From NCBI GenBank assembly GCA_948474755.1, contig CAOLHI010001466.1:186001-250000 (forward strand): 64,000 nucleotides of DNA, given 5' to 3'. The notes beneath the pieces were generated by a model that was given only the letters and a program-made list of their open reading frames with translations, was not told the origin of the DNA and made no database searches. Source of the stretch: Ctenosaura bakeri (Eukaryota > Chordata > Lepidosauria > Squamata > Iguanidae). This document shows positions 1-11,739 of this stretch, piece by piece. Each line of letters starts with the position of its first letter. The stretch's first letter is position 1. The position numbers were made by a program, and so were the translations under genes.

Positions 1-3000
1 GTGGACTCAGATACCATCTATGGAACATTTTTAGGTAATTCTCTTTAAGATTTTGGGATAAAGTGAATTTTTGCATCCGTCTCCAACTATGTTCCCAGTC
101 TTCAAGACTTATAGTTTTACCTATATTTGCGGACCATTTAAGCATAGTCTGTTTTATAATTTCTGTTTCCAGTTCCCTGCTTAATAAAAGTTTATATATT
201 TGAGATGTTAAATGTCGTGGCTTTTCGAAGATGGCCATCTCAAACTCGTTCTTTTCTGCTTTTGGAAGGAAACCTTCCAGCTTCCTATCCATTTTGAATC
301 TCTCCTTTAGTTGTGCATACAAAAACCACTGAGTGGGGAAACCTTGTTTTTCTAGATCCTATCTTGTTTTTAATGTGTAAGTCATCTCCCTCAATTATGA
401 TATCCTTATAAAAGATCCATTTTTCTTGAGCTGCTTCCCATGTCCCGAAAAGTGCTTTGTGTGGGGAAATCCATTGTGGAGTTTTCTGATACATTTTAGA
501 CTTAAATTTTTTCCAAATCATCAATAATGATTTCCTTATGTAATGGTTTGTAAATTCCTTGTCAACTTTTTCTTTCCCATACCATAAGTATGCATGCCAT
601 CCGAATTTTTTATCTGCACCTTCTAACTTTAACAATCGGTCATTTTTTAACGTTATCCATTCTGCAATCCATGATAAACCGGCGGCATAGTAGTATAATT
701 TAAAGTCTGGAAGGGCACAACCTCCTCTTTCTTTCCTGTCTGTGAGTATTCTCCATTTGATTCTTGGTTTTTTACCTTCCCAAATGAATTTAGTGATTTC
801 TTTTTGCCAATTTTTGAAAGATTTCTCATTTATAATTATGGGAAGGTTTTGAAAAAGAAAATTCAACTTAGGGAGAACATTCATTTTTATTGCAGATATA
901 CGGCCTTGTAATGATTAGTTCAATTTATTCCAGGTCTGAAGTTCGTTATGGATCTCTCTCCAGGTCTTTGTATAATTATTTTCAAACAGTTCTGTATTAT
1001 GCTTAGTTATCCATATTCCTAAGTACTTTATTTTCTTATCTGATTTAAAGCCTGAGATTTCTAACAGTTCTTTTTCTTCCATTTCTCAAAGATTTTTTGT
1101 GAGCACTTTAGTTTTATCTTTATTCAGTTTTAACCCAGCCATCTCTTCAAATGTCGTTAATTTCTCCATTAATTTTGTGGTACTCAGCTTCGGATCCTCT
1201 AAGAAGACCACCAGATTGTCGGCATAAGCCTTAAGTTTGTGTTCCTGTCCTTTAATTTTAACGCCTTTTATCTCAGTGTCTTCTCTTAAGTCCGTCATCA
1301 AAACTTCCAAAATGAATATGAATAATAATGGAGAAATCAGGCAGCCCTGTCTTGTACCTTTTTGTATATTAAAGTATTTTGTTTTTTCTCCATTTATTAT
1401 CAATGATGCTGTTTGGTCTTTGTAAATTTCTTGAATCCATCCGAGAAAAGTTTATCCACATTCCATTTTCTGAAGAACCTCTATCATGAACTCCCAGCTT
1501 ACATTATCAAAAGCTTTTTCAAAATCTATAAAGATCATTGCCAATTTTCTTTCATTGTGTTTTTCAAAATACTCCACCATATTCAGCACAGATCTAATAT
1601 TGTTTCTTAATAATCTGCCTGGGAGAAATCCATTTTGATCTTCATGGACTGCATCTTGTAATATTCTTTTAAGTCTATCAGCTAGTATCAAGGTGAAAAT
1701 TTTGTAATCGGTGTTCAGCAGAGAAATGGGTTTGTAATTTCCCGGATCTTTGGTATCTTTTCCCTCCTTAGGAATTAGAGTTATATTGGCTTGATTCCAA
1801 GTCTCTGGTTTTCCCTTTGTTATTATTTCATTAAATGTTTTCTGAAGGGGTATTATCAGTTCATCTTCTAACATCTTATAATATGTTGCCAAGAAGCCGT
1901 CAGGACCGGGTGCTTTAGATGATTTTAATTTCTGTATGGCAAATGAGATTTCTGCAACTGTGAGGAGGGCATTCAATGTCTTTTTCTGATCTTCTGTTAG
2001 TTTTTTTATATTTTTAGTATCTAAGTATTGTTGTATCTTTTGTGTTCTGTTTGTTACCAATTTTGTCTGTTTATATAATTTTGAATAATATTTGACAAAT
2101 GCTTTTTGAATCGAGATTTGATCTGTTAATATCTCTTCCCCTTTTTTAATTTCTGTTATTTGTCTTTTCTTCATTTCTTTTCTTAATCTGAAAGCTAACC
2201 ATTTTCCCGGTTTATTGGCTCTCTCAAAATGATTTTGTTTAATTCTTTTAAGTTTTTTCTCTATTTGAATGGTATTTTCTATCTTAAGTTGATTTTGCAA
2301 TATTTTAATTTGCTTCAACAAATTTCCATTTGTAGGATCATTTCTCAGAGCTTCTTCTTTCTGTTGTAAATTATTCTGAATTTCTGTATACTTTTGCTGT
2401 GTAATCTTTTTCCATTCTGTTCCCCATTTGATTAAGTACCCCCTAATTACTGCCTTACTGGCATCCCAAACTGACTTCATTGAACTGTCTTCTGTCATAT
2501 TTTCCATGAAGTAATATTTCAGCACCTGTTTAGCTCGATTTAAGTAATCATCTTTTTGAAGTAATTAATCATTCAGTTTCCAATTCCAATCCCCCCCCCC
2601 GTTTGAAGCTTAAGTTGTATTAAGTTGTGATCAGAAAGGAATTTCGGCAATATTTCCATTTCTTTGATTGTGGTATGTAAATATTTTGAAATCAGAAACA
2701 TGTCTATCCTAGACATTGATTTGTGTACTTCTGAATAGAAAGTAAATCCTTTGGAATTCCCATATTTATGACTCCAGACGTCCAGTAAGGCAAAATTGCT
2801 CATGATATTAAAAAAACTTTTAGGTAGTTTTCCTTGTAATTTCTTTCCTGGTTTTGCTGACGATCTGTCTAGTACTGGATTTAAGACTGCGTTCATGTCT
2901 CCCAGCAGAAGAATATTACGTTGATCTCTTTCTTGAGTATATTTCATCAGTTTCTTTTCTAATTTTGCAAAGAACTTGTCTTTATTTTCTATAGGAGTAT

Positions 3001-3322
3001 ATATTCCAACTGCCAGAGTTTTTATAGTTGAGAAGTCAATTTCTACTCCTATGTAATGTCCTTGAATATCTACAAATATTTCTTCTGAGTGGAATTTGGA
3101 ATTTACGAACATTGCCACACCCCTCTTCTTTTTCTGAAATGTGGAGGTATAGAGTTTCCCCAGTTTTGGGTTTCTTAAATATTTTATGTCAGTGTCTCGG
3201 ATCCTGGTCTCCTGTAGGCATATTAAATCCGCTTTCTTTTTCTTGAGAAAGTGAATTATCTGTCTTCTCTTATAACTTGAATGAATTCCTTTAATATTCC
3301 AGGACTGTATTGTAATAGCCAT
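1..3322 (-). pseudogene. L1-A ORF2 (endonuclease-reverse transcriptase), broken
   Basis: ORF2 encodes the APE-like endonuclease and reverse transcriptase that nick target DNA and copy L1 RNA in the nucleus. The endonuclease is open at 2573-3322 (249 codons), with SWNIKG, LQET, GDMN and SDHN motifs. The frame breaks near 2530-2570. The linker and RT fingers lie at 1452-2525 (KAPGPDGF, PISLLNTDYK, FLPGR, FIDFEKAFD), the RT palm at 1086-1403 (RQGCLISPLLF), and the C-terminal region at 285-884 and on to base 1. The catalytic box reads YADN instead of YADD, a change expected to abolish activity. At least four frame breaks or stops are visible. Confident as an L1 ORF2 pseudogene. Confidence 0.9.
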
Positions 3323-3354
3323 TGTTGTTCCTTTTTCCAGTTCTTCTACAACTC

Positions 3355-4449
3355 CTATTCTACTTCCAATTCTTGACTTGATTTCTCTACGTCTTCGCCT
3401 TCTTCCTCTGATTCCTCTTCTAGTCCTTCTTCTTCCAGCTCGTGTTCACTGTCTTTCACTTCTTGATTGTGTCTTAGTGTTGTTGTATCTTCTTGTTTTA
3501 GTTGTTCTTCCGAAGGGAAATCTGTTTCTGTAGTGTCTATGTCTCTCCTGATTTTTTCGTAGATATCTTTAGCCTTTTCAATAGTAGTTGCTTTATACCA
3601 CCTTTGTTTGTAATATAGAGAAATTCCTTCTGTCCTTTCCCATCTATAATTTATCTTATGTCTTTGTAAAAGATGCGTAAGAAATTTATATTCTTGTCTT
3701 TTTTTTATTATTGAGTACGAGACGTCTTTGAAAATTTTTATTTCATTATTGTCAATCATTAATTTGTGGTCATCATTTTTCTGTAGAATTTTATCTCTGG
3801 TCCTTATTTTGGTGAAGCAAATTATAACATCTCTAGACCAGTTCTTTTCTTTGGCTAGTTTTGAGTTCAATCTAAAAATTCTATCAATATCCGCCCCGAG
3901 TTTTTCTTCTGTGCTTTCTATATACGATGCTAATGCTGGTATTATCTTCTCATATAGCCTATCATCTGTTGATTCAGGAATTCCTCTTAATGTCAAGCAT
4001 TTTTCATGGTACTGTAGTTCTTGCATATTTATCGTTGATTCTTGATATTGTTGAGTCGCTTTTAATGTTTTTTGATCTGATTGTAATTGTTTTGTCTTTG
4101 TGTGTAAACTCGTTACTTCATCTTTTATTTCTGAGATATCTTTGTTTACTTTTTGAATTTTCTTATTTATAGAGTCCATTTCTTTTTTAACGTCCATTTT
4201 TATCTCTGCTCTAAGTTCTTTCATTTCGTGCCTAATTTCTTGTCTGATTTCCTGTTTTATGTCTTGTCTCAAATTTTTAAATTCCTGTAGTAGGACATAT
4301 ATGTCTGGCTGACTTGTTGATTGAGAAGACACAGGATTAACTGATGTGGTAGGTGTATCCACTGATCCTCTCCTTCCTGTGACAATTTGTGATAGTTTTG
4401 CTTCAGCTTGTATAGTTGCTTTCCTTTTAACTGTCGTAGTAGTTGCCAT
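3355..4449 (-). CDS. L1-A ORF1 RNA-binding protein
   Basis: An intact 364-codon ORF1 of an L1 element. The family protein is a trimeric nucleic-acid chaperone that coats L1 RNA in cytoplasmic particles. Residues 1-55 are a Ser/Thr-rich leader. About 58-140 is a long heptad-rich coiled coil full of Lys, Glu, Ile and Leu. About 150-245 is an RRM-like region (CLTLRGIPES; DIDRIFRLNS; DVIICFTKIR). A C-terminal domain follows at 245-310 (LLQRHKINYRWERTEGI). The last 50 residues are strongly acidic. The ATG at 4447-4449 is the first Met in frame. It lies 32 bp upstream of ORF2, the normal L1 arrangement. It is open although its ORF2 is ruined. Confidence 0.88.
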   Translation of the reverse strand: MATTTTVKRKATIQAEAKLSQIVTGRRGSVDTPTTSVNPVSSQSTSQPDIYVLLQEFKNLRQDIKQEIRQEIRHEMKELRAEIKMDVKKEMDSINKKIQKVNKDISEIKDEVTSLHTKTKQLQSDQKTLKATQQYQESTINMQELQYHEKCLTLRGIPESTDDRLYEKIIPALASYIESTEEKLGADIDRIFRLNSKLAKEKNWSRDVIICFTKIRTRDKILQKNDDHKLMIDNNEIKIFKDVSYSIIKKRQEYKFLTHLLQRHKINYRWERTEGISLYYKQRWYKATTIEKAKDIYEKIRRDIDTTETDFPSEEQLKQEDTTTLRHNQEVKDSEHELEEEGLEEESEEEGEDVEKSSQELEVE

Positions 4450-5638
4450 TCTGGATCTGATTTGTTATAGTTTTACAACTGCAAGTGCAATATACAAGAT
4501 ACAACACTAGATGGCGACCCAAAGCTGTATCTTTTCTACTTTCATTAATACCAATTGCTGTCCAGCTGTGGGAGCTTTATCTAATCTACTTGACCTTGCA
4601 AGTTTAGCACTCCCGCTTATCAGTATTGTTTATAATCTCAAAATAGTTCAATTATTTTCTCCTTTCCTTCCCCTTTTTTTAACTAATCCAGACAAACAGA
4701 AGTAAATTATTCAAAAATTAATCAAAATTCCCCCTCTAAATTCTACAGACAATTAAAAATATTCCTAGAACATATTCTGTTTAGATTATAGAAATAGACA
4801 GTGATCTTACCTTTTTTTTTAAAATCACAGTTGCTGCACTCCCAGAATATCACTTATCCCACACATTCCCCACACGTTCTAACTAACTTAAATATAATAT
4901 TCCACTTACTTATCAACCTTATAAATATATTCACGCAGTGAAAATAAATGCAATATATTATGAGGTCTTAAAGCTTAATTGTAAAGTCTCAAAACTTAAC
5001 AGTTAGCCAATCAGATTTACTATTTAAATTTTACTCTTCTCTTCCCACAGTCTCTTCACCAGTTGATTTGGTACAATTGTTTTGTTAATGTTGTATTTTT
5101 TTTTTATTTATACCCCTTCACTGAGTTTTGTCCAGGATCCTTCTCTTACTCTTCTTTATATTTTATATTCTTCTCCTTTCCCTGTCTTCCGTCCTTCTCA
5201 CACGAGTTATGCTGTGTTGGAGTCATCTCTTCGGCGAGCTCCGCTAAACCGCTAGCAAGCTCAAGCCTATATCCTCAAATCCGTCTCGATAGTACAATCC
5301 TCAGGTCCGATGTCTATTATATTGTATATTTATATCTGTAATTCGCACTTCCAGAGATGGTCTCGAGGAAATCTCTATTTAAATTAACAGTACTGTTATA
5401 ATGAAGTGTCAGTGTATGGTTTCAACAATGCTGTCTGTCTTGTTTACCGTTTGCTCAAAGTCACTGTCCTTGTATGCAATGAGAGTATCTACTCTGTATA
5501 TTTCTCAATAATCAAGAACAGACAGAGTTTATTTGGCGAGCTCCAACACAGTTTTTGCCCAAGAACTGCTCCAAGTGAGTGTACTGTCCCCCTGTGTGAG
5601 CTCAAACCGAGTCAGTCGCCATATTAGCAAAACAACGC
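4450..5638 (-). promoter_or_regulatory. L1-A 5'UTR / internal promoter region
   Basis: About 1.2 kb upstream of ORF1 without sustained coding potential; in L1 this region carries the internal RNA polymerase II promoter. The outer end contains CCATATT (5619-5625), which in element orientation reads AATATGG, the YY1 core. A similarly placed site ends L1-B. The extent of the UTR is inferred from that site, because no right-hand target-site duplication can be matched. Confidence 0.55.
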
Positions 5639-6044
5639 AATGTTGTAAAATTTAATTTTCTAAATTAGATGGTGATCCATTTAATTTAGAGGTATGCACC
5701 TTTGAAAGATAAGTAATAATTCTTCTTTGTCCACTCAAAAGCACGCTATTTTTAAAAAGCCTTTGGCGGCGATCATGCTGATTTATTTCAGCGGTCAGAA
5801 GCAGCTGTGGATTATGCTCTACGACCCCCGCTCTCGTCCGCTACCCCGATCAAACGATCGGGGGTTGCTAGAGAGTTTGGGGTCCCCAGAAAGCCCTCTC
5901 AGCACCCCCTTCACTGGGGGGGGTAGTCGGCTGGCAAATTCCACCAGCTATACTGCTGCTGACAGCAAAGGGTGACACACGATCGTCATTCCAATGCCTG
6001 TCTCGGCGCCATGAAAACCAGAAGTCCCGTCGAAAGTTCTTCCT
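5639..6044. other. Unassigned spacer between L1-A and CR1-A
   Basis: About 400 bp that I cannot assign. The first half is AT-rich. The second half (5770-5990) is GC-rich and holds a short palindrome, CCCCGATC/GATCGGGG, at 5844-5863. Homology to the CR1 coding end stops abruptly near 6044, so this may be an unrelated insertion that replaced the CR1 3' end. No convincing ORF was seen. Confidence 0.4.
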
Positions 6045-8745
6045 GAGGTTTAAGTGGAGTCTCTTTTCCTTCACTTTGACTCCATTGCTCCTTGTCCTGG
6101 TCTCTGGAGCAGCGCAAAACAAGCCTGCAACCTCCTTAACATGATATCCCTTCAAATATTTACACATGGCTATCATGTCCCCTCTTAACCTCCTCTTCTA
6201 CAGACTAAACATACCCTGCTCCCTAAGCCATTCCTCATAGGCCATTGGTCGCCCTCCTCAGGACACGTTCTAGCTTGTCAATATCCTTCTTCAATTGAGG
6301 ATCCCAGAATTGGACACAGTATTCTAGATGAGGTCTAACCAAAGCAGAATGGAGTGGTATCATTACCTCTCTTGATCTAGACACCAGACTCCCATTGATG
6401 CAACCAAGAATCGTGTTGGCTTTCTTGGCTGCCGCATCACACTGCTGACTCATGTTCAGTCTGTGGTCCACCAAGGCTCCTAGATCCCTTTCACATGTAC
6501 TGCTATCCAGCCATGTGTCTCCCATCCTATATTTGTGCATTCCATTTTTTCTAGCTAAGTGTAGGACTTTACATTTCTCTCTGCTGAAATTCATTTTGTT
6601 AGCTTTGGCCCAGCTCTCCAATCTGTCAAGGTCATTTTGAAATTTGATTCTGTCCTCTGGGGTGTTAGAACCTCTCTCAATTTGGTGTCATCTGTAAATT
6701 TGATCAGCATGCCCTCTATTCCTTCATCCAAGTCATTGATGAAGATGTTGAATAGCACTGGGCCCAGAACAGAACCCTGTGTCACTCCCACTAGTCGCTG
6801 GTCTCCAGAAAGAAGAGAAGACATGGGTGAGCACCCTTTGGGTTTGGTCAGTCAACCAGTTACAAATCCACCTAACAGTAGCAGTGTCCAGCATGCATTT
6901 TACTAGCTTCTTTGCAAGAATGTCATGACAAACTTTGTCAAAGGCCTTACTGAAATCAAGATATGCTATGTCCACAGCATTCCCTTCATGTATCAAGCTG
7001 TTTAAGAAACCCATGCTGACTTTTAGTGATTACAGCATTGCTTTCTAAGTAATTAAAAATTGACTGTTTAATGATCTGCTCTAGGATCTTTCTTGGTATT
7101 GATGTCAGGCTAACCGGGTGATAATTATTTGGCTCCTCTTTTTCCCCTTCTTGAAGATAGGGACAACCTTTGCCCTCCTCCAGTCTCCTCGGACTTCTCC
7201 TGTTCTCCAAGAGTTACCAAAGATTGTTGTCAATGGTTCTGAAATTACTTCTGCCAGTTCTTCTAATATCCTTGGATGTAATTCATCTGGCCCTGGAGAC
7301 TTGAATTCATCTAGTTTAGCCAAGTATTCCTGTACTACTACTCTATCTATTCTGTGCTGCATTTCCCCTGCTTCCCCACCTGCTCCCCACCCCACAGATT
7401 GAGTACTTCTATCCTTTTGGGAGAAAACTGAGGCAAAGAAGGTGCTGAATAGTTCTGCCTTCTCTCTTCCCTCTGTTATTAATTGGCCATCTTCTCCACA
7501 CAGTGGCCCTATCATTTTCTTGTTTTTCCTTTTGCTGTGGACATATCTAAAAAAGCTCTTTTTATTGTTTTTAATGTCTCTGGCAAGCCTGAGTTCATTC
7601 CGTGCTTTAGCTTTTCTGACCATCTCCCTACATATCCTGGCTATTTGATGCTTGAATTCCTCTTTGGCAGTTTCACAATTCTTCCATTTCCTGTACAAGT
7701 TTCTTTTAACACTTAGCTCAGCTGAGAGTTCTTTAGTCAACCATTCTTGCCATTTTTCCTCCTTATTGGCACAGTTTTAAATTGTGCCTCCAGTATCTCA
7801 CTGAAACTCCCATCCCTCTTGAACTCCCTTCTCTTTCAGTATTCTTGACCAGAGAATTCCCTAAGTTTACAGAAATCAGCTTTTTTAAAGTCTAGAATGT
7901 GTGTCTGGCTACACTTGACTTCCCCTTCCCACTGAATGAAAAATTCCAAGAGAGCATGGTCACGCCTACCTAAGGATCCCACCACTTCCACCCCATTAAC
8001 AAGGCCATCCCTGTTGGTCAGGATCAGGTCTAAAATAGTCAATCCTTTTGTTGTCTCTTCCACCTTCTGGACCATGAATTTTTCTGCAAGGCAAGTGAGA
8101 ATCTTGTTGGACCTTGTGGTCTTGGCAGAGTTTGACTGTCAATATATATCAGGATAGTTGAGATCTCCCATTACTACTGCATCTCTCCTTTTTGAATGTG
8201 TGGTCATCTGCTCCAGCAAGGCATCATCCAAATTGTCAGGCTGGTTTGGAGGTCTGTAGTAGACCCCCCACAATGACATCTCCATCGTTTCTCACGCTCT
8301 TAATTCTTACCCAGATGCTGTCAACTTGGGTCTCCGGATTTAAGTCATGGATCTCTTCACAGGTGAAAACATCCTTGACATATAAAGCCACTCCTCCTCC
8401 TTTCTTGTTTGGTCTATTTCTGAGAAATAGGTTATACCCCCCCCCCACATTACTAGATTTCAAACATGAAACTCATCCCACCAGGTTTCAGTGATTCCTA
8501 TTATATCATTTATTTTGTTATATTAAGAGTTCATTAAGAGATGTTTATTTCTCATGCTATGTGCATTAGTGTGGAAATACTTAAGACCATGTGCCCTTCC
8601 TGCAAGCCCTTTACTAAAGTTATATTTCCTCTCACTGTTGGTCTCTAGTACTACTTGGCCTCCTCTAGCAATAACATTTGCAGTTTTTTGCCCAGCACTT
8701 GCTGAATTCCTGCCCTGAATAATACTGTCTCCCTTCTTGCCCAAA
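6045..8745 (-). pseudogene. CR1-A ORF2 (endonuclease-RT) pseudogene
   Basis: Remnant of the CR1 endonuclease-reverse transcriptase. Endonuclease pieces at 8236-8463 and 8523-8744 include GGGVALYVKD and TNAHSMRNKH. The RT N-terminal part at 7105-7740 has KSPGPDELHPRILEELAEVI. Later fragments include FSKAFDKVCHDIL (6733-7014), [20 protein letters not shown] (6591-6824) and [15 protein letters not shown] (6235-6621). The catalytic motif reads FTDD rather than the clade's FADD. The frame changes at least six times. The spacing of motifs is that of CR1 and not L1. No function expected. Confidence 0.9.
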
Positions 8746-8746
8746 C

Positions 8747-9091
8747 TCAGTTTAAAGGCTTCCTGCTCAGCTTTGTAAGACTCTTAGCAAAAACATTCCT
8801 GCCAACAGCTGTGAGGTGCAGCCCACCCATTGCCAGAAGACCATCTTTATGAAAATTCAGACCATGATCCAAAAATCCAAATTGTTCCTGGCAGCACCGT
8901 CTGTGGAGCCAGCTGTTGACCTCCACAACTCTTCTCTCCCTTCATGGGCCATGTCTTTCAACAGGGAGAAGAGAGGAAATCACAATCTGTGCACCAAGGT
9001 ACTTCAGCTTCCTACCCATAACCACATAATCCCTTGTGATGCACTGAAAGCTGTGCCATTTAGTGTCATTGGTTCCCACTGATATGATATC
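8747..9091 (-). pseudogene. CR1-A ORF1 esterase-like C-terminus
   Basis: The minus strand upstream of the CR1 ORF2 translates to a block containing VGTND near 9070 and GLHLTAVGRNVFAKSL near 8770, ending in RKPLN and a stop at 8747-8749. These match the GxND and C-terminal histidine blocks of the SGNH-hydrolase (esterase) domain known from ORF1 of CR1-type LINEs. One in-frame TGA interrupts it at about 8945. The adjacency and the short gap to ORF2 support one element. Confidence 0.65.
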
Positions 9092-9139
9092 AAACGTCAA
9101 AACACTACATGTTATTGGAATGGCATTAGGATGGTATGG

Positions 9140-9564
9140 CAGGGAAGTGAAGCCAACCTGACAAAAGGGCTATTATCAGTTCCCAGATGAAGGAGAGACA
9201 TGTGGTGATAGTAAGTGATTTCCTATTATAAGGAACAGAAGCAGTGAGTGTGAGCCTGATAAGATGTCTCAAGAAGTGTGCTGTCTCCGTTGGGTGAAGA
9301 TCCATGATGTAACAGAGAGGCTGACAAGACTTATCAAGCACAGTGATAATTACCCCTTCCTTCTGCTTTCTACTGGACAAATGATATAGCAAGATATAAT
9401 CATCACCTTACAGCAACAGACTATGAGATTCTGGGAAGGAAGCTATAGGACCTTGGGGCACAGAGGCACATCACTTGTTCTTGCTGAAGAACATGGCCCA
9501 GGAAGAGGGAGAAGGGTAGTAGAACTGAACAACTACTTCTTAGACCATGGTCTGCAGGGAGTTG
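9140..9564 (+). pseudogene. CR1-B ORF1 esterase-like remnant, opposite strand
   Basis: On the plus strand a second, differently oriented copy of the CR1 ORF1 esterase region is visible in shifting frames: a degraded GDSLL-like start (about 9205), KIHDVTERLTRLIKHSDNYP (about 9300-9355), a decayed GTND block, and HGPGRGRRVVELNNYF (about 9490-9540). It stops where an LTR begins at 9565. It belongs to a separate CR1 insertion lying head to head with CR1-A. Confidence 0.5.
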
Positions 9565-10247
9565 TGTTACCCTGTATGTTGGGGGTCCCGGGAGGTTTTC
9601 AAAGTAACAAACAGTATTTTATTAAAGACAAGAAACACACAAGACAAGACATAAACTAACTAGCTGAGAAATAGAAACAGAGAGCTTTTCGGGAAAGGCA
9701 ATATGACACCTGGTCTCGTAGTCCTGGAGAGAAGCGGGGTTCCGGGGAAGAAAGCTCAGCGGGACTCACTGAGGGGAGTTCCTTCAGACTACCGGCAGCA
9801 AGGTGGGATGGAAGTCCAAAGTAGTCCGAAGACTTCCCAAAAGTGGGGACCCCTTTTATAGGGTGGAGTTTACCTGCAGGCTATGTTATGCTCGGTGAGA
9901 ACAAAGGAAATTTGGAGTTGGATAAAGGAGTTGGAAAAGATTGGGTTTTGCATGATGGGTTTAGCTCTTAAGACAATAGCGTGGCCAGTTCGTTAGTAGC
10001 CCGATACAAAGGAATAGCTCGGCTCTTGGCTGCATGGCTTTGTGTAGATCCAAGCTGACCAGAGCCGGTTTGCAGGGAGGTTTTTCCCTAAAGCAACAGA
10101 GAGGCTTAAATTGCCTGCCTGAATGGGGTTTTGGAATGTACAGTCCTTAATGGCCACGCCCATACGTGCTCGTACAGGGGACCTCTGCAAACACATGGAG
10201 TGTGGTGGCAGAGAAAGATCAAGCAAAGGCCAAATTATTTGATATCA
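9565..10247 (-). mobile_element. LTR family 1, copy 1 (minus)
   Basis: Starts TGTTACCCTG with a GGGGGTCCC block and ends near TGATATCA. Read on the minus strand it has a TATA box (complement of 9854-9860) and, about 235 bp downstream, an AATAAA signal (complement of 9618-9623), as expected of an LTR with U3-R-U5. Two relatives occur at 49904-50420 and 59474-60351. No gag/pol ORF adjoins, so it looks like a solo LTR. The 5' tip is slightly shorter than in the third copy. Confidence 0.65.
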
Positions 10248-10264
10248 AAAGGCTATTTAGTGCT

Positions 10265-10510
10265 CTCACCCAATGTATCATAACCGTGATAACAGTTGGA
10301 CTAAATGACTCTTGTGATCTCTTTCAGTTCTAAGATTCTGTGCCTTCTGTGATCTCCTTAGAGGTGTATACACCCTTGATATATAATACAATTCTTCCTC
10401 ATTTCCTGTTTGATCTCTTTATTTGGAATAGGTTATACTCTTCTATTACTATGCAAGTTTCAATCATGAATCTGTCCCACCACGTTTTAGATCTTTACAG
10501 TGGTTTGCTT
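10265..10510. mobile_element. Short CR1 fragments
   Basis: The stretch 10290-10342 resembles a decayed CR1 3' terminus (GTTGGACTAAATGACTC followed by TCTAAGATTCTGTG). The stretch 10360-10505 resembles, on the minus strand, the endonuclease segment seen in CR1-A around 8375-8500. Both are short and degraded. A run of A follows at 10519-10535. Confidence 0.5.
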
Positions 10511-10535
10511 GTAACAGTAAAAAAAAAAAAAAAAA

Positions 10536-11739
10536 GTGAAAGGCAAGGAGAATAGAGATAAAATAAATAGGAACAATGGCAGTAGCAAACTGTTATGTGG
10601 CTTTATCTGGAAAATGGTGAGCTAGTTAGAAGGAGGCTGCAAAAGGCACAGGGGAATGCGAGGCCACTGTACTTTCTGCAAATCATGCCTTTCTGGATTG
10701 AATGCATGTAGTCTACTGACTTAACCTTCCTCCTCCAGTGAGCATCTAATGACGTACAAGTACTGGACTAGTATTCCATGTATCCGATATAATGGACTTT
10801 ATTCCACAAAAGATTAAGCCATGACATTGTCATAACTCTAATGTTATCTCATGAGTCTTCATTGTTTGTTTGTTTTGAATAGTAGCAGTTTATTGCAGTC
10901 ATCTAAGGATGAGAGGCAGAAAATGGTGAGGGATTATGTAGGTGGAAGACTAGCCTAAGAAAATAAAGCAAATCTATAAGGGGGTGTAAGAGGGATATGC
11001 TTACCCCAGAGCACATTCTGACTGAGAGCTTGATGGATGAGGAAAGAGATAGCTGCAGAGGAAGAGCAGAAAACTAGCAGCCAAACTCTGATATAAGCTT
11101 GGAAGGTGTGGTGAGGAGGGGGTGGGACCACAGAGTGGCTCTTAGAAAGGTAGGACACTGAGCACGAGAAGGAGGAGGAAGGGAGATCTGAATAAATACA
11201 AGAGGGTGAGTGATGTGAAGCAGGAGCTGCCAACCTTCTCACAGACTATGCAGCTTCTAGATTTATCCTGCTGTGGGAGGATGCTCAGGGTTGGCAGGGC
11301 AGAGCACTGAGTTGGCATCCAAAGGGAAAGAGAGACAGGACTAGAAGGAAGAAAGCAGTGGCATTGCTTATCTGCTAGTAGTCTCAGATGGTGGTAACAG
11401 CTGCATTGGGCAGTAGGAAGGACTGTTTAGAAGGCCTGAAAACTACTGACTCTGCATCAGCCAGAAACCAGAGGTTGTTTTGCCCAAGACTGAAACAGAA
11501 TTGTCTTGCAAGAAGGTCCGTCAGCAATAAAATTATACATGCATCATTTATAGCATTACACATAATATGTATAATACATGTATAACAGCATCTAGCAAGC
11601 TTGTGTAAACAATGCAGACTGAGACTTTCAATGTCCTCCTCCCTATGGAGGAAACGTGAGCTGCAATAGTGGTGGAAGATGGCAGCATTGTCCCTGGAGG
11701 ACAAAACCATTCCCAAAGAACTCTATTGGCATGATTTAC
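10536..11739. other. No recognised feature
   Basis: About 1.2 kb of mixed-composition DNA. Several reading frames of 60-110 codons occur on both strands, but none resembles a known domain or continues across neighbouring sequence. I see no gene here. Confidence 0.5.

Larger units (their letters stand above)
1..5638 (-). mobile_element. L1-A: L1 LINE, 3' end outside window
   Basis: An L1 element running right to left: 5'UTR (about 4450-5638), ORF1 (3355-4449), a 32-bp gap, then ORF2 (3322 down to the window edge). The 3'UTR and poly-A tail lie beyond base 1, so the left target-site duplication cannot be checked. The 5' end is placed near 5638 because a YY1-like site there matches the terminal site of the complete element L1-B. 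ORF2 is broken in several places while ORF1 is open, so the copy is dead but not ancient. Confidence 0.9.
6045..9091 (-). mobile_element. CR1-A LINE, degraded
   Basis: A CR1-clade LINE on the minus strand. Reading right to left it holds the end of ORF1 (esterase-like, 8747-9091), then ORF2 endonuclease (about 7836-8746), RT (about 6240-7740) and the ORF2 C-terminus, ending at 6045. The usual CR1 3'UTR with its ATTCTATG repeats is missing. Multiple stops and frameshifts show an old inactive copy. Confidence 0.88.

Noticed and set aside
5844..5863. CCCCGATC/GATCGGGG palindrome as an operator
   Set aside because: An isolated 8-bp palindrome in an unassigned spacer of a eukaryotic genome; no supporting context.
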